This document shows positions 58,860 through 64,000 of a stretch of 64,000 nucleotides of DNA, piece after piece; within the stretch, counting starts at the first letter, position 1, and each line of letters opens with the position of its first letter. The stretch spans positions 2,244,001 through 2,308,000 of the forward strand of contig NC_014836.1 of assembly GCF_000177635.2 (NCBI RefSeq), given 5' to 3'. The notes below the pieces were generated by a model. That model did no database searches, was not told where the DNA came from, and saw nothing but the letters and a program-made list of their open reading frames with translations. Position numbers and translations under genes: made by a program. The stretch comes from Desulfurispirillum indicum S5 (lineage in GTDB: Bacteria; Chrysiogenota; Chrysiogenetes; Chrysiogenales; Chrysiogenaceae).

Positions 58860-59440
58860 GCTGGGAAGCGACCCCCAGTGCTGTCCTTTTCAGCCGTTCG
58901 CTTGCCTGGAACTGGGGACCGCAAACAACCGCCCTCCATGGCTTTTGGTTTGCGGTTGCCGCCCTCGTGGCGGCAACCCTGCGGGTCCATAGCGTTCCAG
59001 TCTTCGCGTCCTGGCTGGGACAGCACACGGGGGAGAGGCAGAAGCAGGCCGTTCCCCCCTGAGCCCGTCCGGTGAGTGCGACGCCTGGCTGGCAAGACCC
59101 GAAGGGACACTCACAGGAAGTGAGTGGTCCGGCAGCACTGCAGGGAGGCAGTGTCTGCCGGATCTCCAGAACAGGCGAGCTAACGATCCGGAAAAACGGG
59201 CGTTCGGGGGGCGCGTTTTTCGTTCTTTTTGCGCGGTCAAAAAGGACAGTATCCGGAGACAAAAAATGGAATACCAGATAAGTCAAGCATTCAAAATCAA
59301 TACGGCTTCCCGAGATAAACGGCAGTATAATAACAGCTTAACCCAAGGCAACAAGGTGCGAAAGTTGAGTAATTATTTAACATTTTACGCCGCGCGCAGG
59401 ACGACACAGAATCAACAGCCGGCAAGCGCTCAGCGCTTCC

Positions 59441-59956
59441 CTATTTCACCCCCATGGCAATGCCGCTGACCATAAAGAGTACCTGGTCTGCCGCTTCGGC
59501 GACCCGGCGATTGACGCGTGCCAGCAGCGCGCAGTAGCGGCGGGTGGTGGCATCGGCGGGGATCACTCCCAGATTGACTTCGTTGGTGACGATCACCAGG
59601 TCAGTCTGCAGCCTGCCAAGTTCTTCCAGCAGATCTGCCAGCCGCGCTTCGCCATTTTCCTCACGAAAAATAATATTGCTGACCCACAGGGTCAGGCAGT
59701 CGATGATGATCAGCGTTGCCCCATCCACTCTGGCCTGACGACAGGCTGCTGCCAGGTCAAGGGGCTCCTCGATGGTAAAGTATGTTTCGTCGCGCTCCGC
59801 CTGATGGCGCAGGATTTTGGCATCCATCTCGCCATCCAGGTTGCGCGGTGCCGTGGCAATATACGCCTTGCGGGCAGCAGGAGCCGCCAGGGCGAGGGCA
59901 TGGGATGTCTTGCCACTGCCCACGCCGCCGCTAATCAGGGTTATGGTTCTGCTCAC
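59441..59956 (-). CDS. cobU: Adenosylcobinamide kinase / guanylyltransferase
   Basis: 171 residues. It phosphorylates adenosylcobinamide and adds GMP, producing the CobS substrate. ISGGVGSGKTSHA is the P-loop, APRNLDGEMDAKILRHQAERD contains the guanylylation His, and DCLTLWVSN and TNEVNLGVIPADATTRRYCALLARVNRRVAEAADQV are diagnostic. The start lies 26 bases inside the end of cbiR, so the two are translationally coupled. Confidence 0.95.
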   Translation of the reverse strand: MSRTITLISGGVGSGKTSHALALAAPAARKAYIATAPRNLDGEMDAKILRHQAERDETYFTIEEPLDLAAACRQARVDGATLIIIDCLTLWVSNIIFREENGEARLADLLEELGRLQTDLVIVTNEVNLGVIPADATTRRYCALLARVNRRVAEAADQVLFMVSGIAMGVK

Positions 59957-60620
59957 AGAAATTCCTTAAGTGTTGCAGTGAGTTTACAAAAGGCTCCATG
60001 CCAAAGACTTCCACACTGATGACCCGCCGGTGGCGGCGCGCGAAGTCCACCACCGTCGCCAGCACCGCCTCATCCAGGTGGCGCAGCTCCCGGTGGTCAC
60101 GATCCCCGTCCACACCGTGCAGGTGAAAGTGGCTGACCTTGTGGCCCCAACGCTCCAGAAAGCCCCCCACCGAAGTGCCAAAGAGCACCGCGTGCCCCAC
60201 ATCCAGGCAGTAACACAGGTGATCATCGTGCTCCAGCTGCCGGAAAACCTCCAGATCGCCATTGACATTCTCCACGCTGACCCGCCCCGGAAAGCGCGAC
60301 GCAAAATCACGCACCCCGGCCAGAAATTCCGGGCCAGCGGCGGGATGCAGCGTGTAGGTCGTCGGGCTCAGAACCTCCAGCATATCAGCCATGGCGTGCA
60401 TGCGCCGCCAGGCCGCCGGGCTGTCCAGCTCAAGATCCATGGGCAGGTGAATGTGATAGTCGACGGGCAGACGGCGCAGCACCTCGATCTCCCAGGGATC
60501 AATCAGCTCACCGTGCTCACAGTACAACAGCTCCACCTCGTCCACCATCCCCGCAAGATGCAAGGCATTACAGCAGCGGCCCGTGGGATAGACAAAAGAA
60601 GGAGTAGCCAGACGAAACAT
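59931..60620 (-). CDS. cbiR: CbiR-like cobamide-remodelling phosphodiesterase
   Basis: 229 residues from the ATG at 60620 (GGGGAGG upstream). The sequence fits an AP-endonuclease-2-type TIM barrel: FRLATPSFVYP, LAGMVDEVELLYCEH, DYHIHLPMDLE, TLHPAAGP, VSVENVNGDL, CYCLDVGHAVLFG, VSHFHLHGVDGDRDHRELRHLD and VISVEVFGMEPF. This matches CbiR, which cleaves exogenous cobamides so they can be rebuilt with another lower ligand. Coupling to cobU, next to cobS, supports a salvage and remodelling role. Family identity is recognised by motif and context. Confidence 0.8.
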   Translation of the reverse strand: MFRLATPSFVYPTGRCCNALHLAGMVDEVELLYCEHGELIDPWEIEVLRRLPVDYHIHLPMDLELDSPAAWRRMHAMADMLEVLSPTTYTLHPAAGPEFLAGVRDFASRFPGRVSVENVNGDLEVFRQLEHDDHLCYCLDVGHAVLFGTSVGGFLERWGHKVSHFHLHGVDGDRDHRELRHLDEAVLATVVDFARRHRRVISVEVFGMEPFVNSLQHLRNFCEQNHNPD

Positions 60621-60662
60621 GATCCTCCCCGGAATGCAGTTATGAAGACAAGTCCCACGCAA

Positions 60663-61252
60663 GCAAGGTGAGAAGTGAGGCGTATTTCCTGTACGTCGCA
60701 ATGACGAGCACTTGTGAGCAACGCCGCAGATGAGGGCTTTTCAGCAGCCTGACAGTCGGCGCGTCCTGACTGGGCCAGCACACGGGGGAAAGACAGAAGC
60801 AGGCCGTTCCCCCCTGAGCCCGTCCGGTAAGTGCGACGCCTGGCTGGCAAGACCCGAACGGGACACTCACAGGAAGTGAGTGGTCCGGCAGCACTGCAGG
60901 GAGGCAGGGGTCAGGCAACGCAAAGAGGCCCAGGTGCAAGGCGCGGGCAAAGCGAGGAGGGAGGCGTACTCCCTGTACGTCGCAGTGACGAGCGATGACC
61001 GGCAACGCAGCAGATGGGCCTCTTTGAGCAGCCTGCTGCCGGATCTCCAGAACAGGCGAGCAATGAGCCGGAAGTACGGGCGTTCGGGGGGCGCGTTTTT
61101 GTGTCCTTTTTGCGCGGTCAAAAAGGACAATACCCGGAAAACGAAAAGTGGAATACCAGATAAGTCAAGCATTCAAAATCAATACGGTTTCCGCGAGATA
61201 AACGCCAGTAGAATAACAGCTTAACTCAAGACAACAAGGTGCGAAAGTTGAG
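60663..61252 (+). mobile_element. LR large repeat, copy 5 (5'-truncated SR-LR chimera)
   Basis: The left part is an SR element ending CTTTTCAGCAGCCTG, fused at ACAGTCGGCG to the LR middle exactly as in copy 3. The rest is complete: CACTCAC/GTGAGTG hairpin, internal SR-like core with perfect CAAAGAGGCCCA/TGGGCCTCTTTG stem, GTCCTTTTTG/CAAAAAGGAC hairpin, and right end GGTGCGAAAGTTGAG. The right end directly abuts the leuB stop codon. Confidence 0.88.
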
Positions 61253-62735
<1,483 letters not shown>

Positions 62736-62739
62736 TTGC

Positions 62740-62836
62740 TGCGCTCACTGAGCGCGGAATGAAGCGTACTTTCCGTACGTTGCAGTGACGCGCGACTGCG
62801 GGCAACGCAGCAGATGAGGGTTTTTCAGCAGCTTGC
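62740..62836 (+). repeat. SR small repeat, 5'-shortened copy
   Basis: It keeps the GTACTTTCCGTAC hairpin core, GGGCAACGCAGCAGATGAGGG and TTTTTCAGCAGCTTGCC. The left terminal stem is absent. The right end touches the heptanucleotide array one base later. Confidence 0.8.
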
Positions 62837-62837
62837 C

Positions 62838-62998
62838 TACTCTCTACTCTCTACTCTCTACTCTCTACTCTCTACTCTCTACTCTCTACTCTCTACTCTC
62901 TACTCTCTACTCTCTACTCTCTACTCTCTACTCTCTACTCTCTACTCTCTACTCTCTACTCTCTACTCTCTACTCTCTACTCTCTACTCTCTACTCTC
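62838..62998 (+). repeat. Perfect tandem heptanucleotide repeat, 23 copies of TACTCTC
   Basis: 161 bases made of exactly 23 uninterrupted TACTCTC units. It lies between an SR element and the lipoprotein gene starting 250 bases downstream. The unit is not a multiple of three. A frame without stops runs through it, but only because the heptamer lacks stop codons in this direction. Confidence 0.97.
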
Positions 62999-63247
62999 CC
63001 CGCATTATGCCCGTGCCAACCGCAAACTTCAACCAAAGATCGTATACGATTACCAACACCACCGCCAAGAGCTTTCACTGGCTGAAACTCCCTTGAAACG
63101 CGGTTTCACGTCGCCAGAGGGCCCATTACATTTCCTTAACCCGCAAATTGTGACTTTCATGTTGAATTCCCTACTCTCAAAGCGTACATTCGAAGCCATG
63201 GCAATAACGTCATTATATTTTCACACAAAACAAATGGAGGAGAGTCA

Positions 63248-64000
63248 TGGACACCCAGGTTTCATTGAAAAAATGGATACTTACCTGTTTTTCCGTGCTG
63301 GCAGTAGCACTGTTCATGGTTGGCTGCGGGGGAAGCAGTAGCAGTAGTGGCGGTGGAGGAGGCGGAACACCAACGGTAGAAGCTGTTCCTCAGGTTCAAT
63401 TGAGCGGTCTGGTGACCAAGCAAACAGTAGGCGGATCGAGCCTTTCTCCGGCGGCACTTGACGCACCTATCCTGCTGATTGCCGTCGATCAGGATGGGAA
63501 TACGTCTACAGCCATAGTCACAACAGGTGACTACTCCATAATGGTGTCAAAGGACAAGCCCAACAGCCTGATGATTCTTGATCTTGGCACCATGAGCTTC
63601 CTCGGTGCCCTGCTTTCAGGAGAAGGGCTGGGCTCTTTTACCTTGAGCGCAAACACCGATGAAGTTGAGTTTGAAGTTGATGACGCTGGCACTGTGAGCG
63701 TAGCAACAGCCTCTCAAGATCGATTAACAGTAGCAGCAGCCCCTGAAAAACTCCAGGACGCTTTTGATCCCGCCACCGGCATTGACACCAACAAACTTCA
63801 GGCTGACCCCACCAAAGTTCAGCATATTGCCTTTACTGACTTCCTGCCAAGGGCTGGTACCTGGACAACGGGGTACGACGAATGGAAGGAGTCAGGTACA
63901 GAGGTATGGGAAGGCGTCACCGTCACGTACTCTTACGCAGGAGTTGAACGTAATTTCAGCCTTGTCTACAGAAATGAAAGTAATAACCTCCGTCAGGTAA
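63248..64000 (+). CDS. Gly/Ser-tethered lipoprotein, N-terminal part (continues past window)
   Basis: The frame is open for 251 codons to the window end. The start has GGAGG 7 bases upstream. A signal peptide (CFSVLAVALFMVGC) ends in a lipobox with Cys23, followed by a Gly/Ser linker. After it come a beta-rich region (VQLSGLVTKQTVGGSSLSPAALDAP-like pattern, LLIAVDQDGNTSTAIVTTGDYSIMV) resembling carboxypeptidase-regulatory-like folds, then DFLPRAGTWTTGYDEWKESG. Function is unknown; secretion to the cell surface or periplasm is likely. The upstream heptanucleotide array could influence its expression. Confidence 0.85.

Larger units (their letters stand above)
57399..59369 (+). mobile_element. 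LR large repeat, copy 4 (ISL3-interrupted, lacks internal SR)
   Basis: Without the 1307-bp IS and one 8-bp duplication, the copy is 656 bp. The left end is diverged (TTCGCGCC retained) and the right end is GGTGCGAAAGTTGAG. The IS sits in the GCCACTTTTG/CAAAAGTGGC hairpin. The SR-like core present in copies 1, 2, 3 and 5 is missing: GCAGGGAGGCAG runs through TGT directly into CTGCCGGATCTCC. The downstream hairpin CTTTTTG-CAAAAAG is kept. Confidence 0.88.

Noticed and set aside
62838-62998. Possible CRISPR array
   Set aside because: There are no spacers; it is a plain contiguous 7-bp tandem repeat, and no cas genes are present.
62814-63341. Open frame of 175 codons with repeated LLSTLYS
   Set aside because: It arises because TACTCTC has no stop in any forward frame. 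It starts inside an SR repeat and runs over the real lipoprotein start.

Overview
This window looks like a chromosomal segment from a Gram-negative, motile, anaerobically respiring and probably nitrogen-fixing bacterium. Gram-negative features are a TolC-type protein, outer-membrane barrels and periplasmic or lipoprotein signals. Anaerobic and metabolic features are an Fe-S class I fumarase, an octaheme cytochrome c, nifA/nifB/nifV, one-step diaminopimelate dehydrogenase and cobamide salvage genes. Chemotaxis genes (a transducer, CheV and CheX) and several multidomain sensor kinases are also present. The gene mix and moderately high GC recall Chrysiogenetes (Desulfurispirillum-like) or deltaproteobacterial anaerobes. 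That is an impression from content, not a demonstrated assignment.

Layout. 1-4.0 kb: 3' end of a tolC-like gene, then mutL and miaA in overlapping order, then a SapC-family gene. 4.2-10.1 kb (minus strand): a three-gene, stop/start-overlapping operon for a leucine-rich-repeat CFI-box protein, a FecR-domain protein with a C-terminal TbpB-like barrel, and a TPR/outer-membrane barrel resembling SLAM; together they look like a type XI secretion unit. 10.2-16.9 kb: sugar dehydrogenase, small membrane protein, fumarase, SDR, meso-DAP dehydrogenase, VOC protein and DUF6194 protein. 17.1-19.5 kb: an AT-rich orphan gene with GIY-YIG-like features, a methyltransferase and a small membrane protein. 20.3-25.5 kb: hydrolase, trpB coupled to a sensor kinase, octaheme cytochrome. 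25.8-30.2 kb: nifB-mop-nifA facing nifV across an intergenic region with sigma-54-type promoters and one NifA-type upstream site. 30.3-39.4 kb: cheX, ybaK-like, a YidD-like exported protein, a solute-binding-domain kinase, and the yciI-rlmI and LOG-suhB-psiE-smr groups. 40-44 kb: an iron(III) ABC transporter. 44.3-46.9 kb: transducer and cheV. 47-52.7 kb: rpsI/rplM, an exported cyclophilin and a large BarA-like hybrid kinase. 53.1-57.4 kb: lipoprotein, TPR protein, ABC-F ATPase, cobS. 57.4-62.3 kb: an ISL3 element, cobU, cbiR, leuB. The window ends with a perfect 23-copy heptanucleotide array and the start of a lipoprotein gene.

The most unusual content is not protein-coding. Two interleaved families of dispersed intergenic repeats occur throughout. 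A large one (LR, about 0.66-0.79 kb when uninterrupted) has inverted ends of about 15 bp and strong internal hairpins, with five copies. A small one (SR, about 64-136 bp) has long terminal stems whose sequence differs between copies while pairing is largely kept. SR occurs alone, inside LR, and fused to truncated LR at the same junction twice. One LR copy lacks the internal SR and carries an ISL3 insertion with an 8-bp target duplication in one of its hairpins. SR ends also provide the stop codons of two genes.
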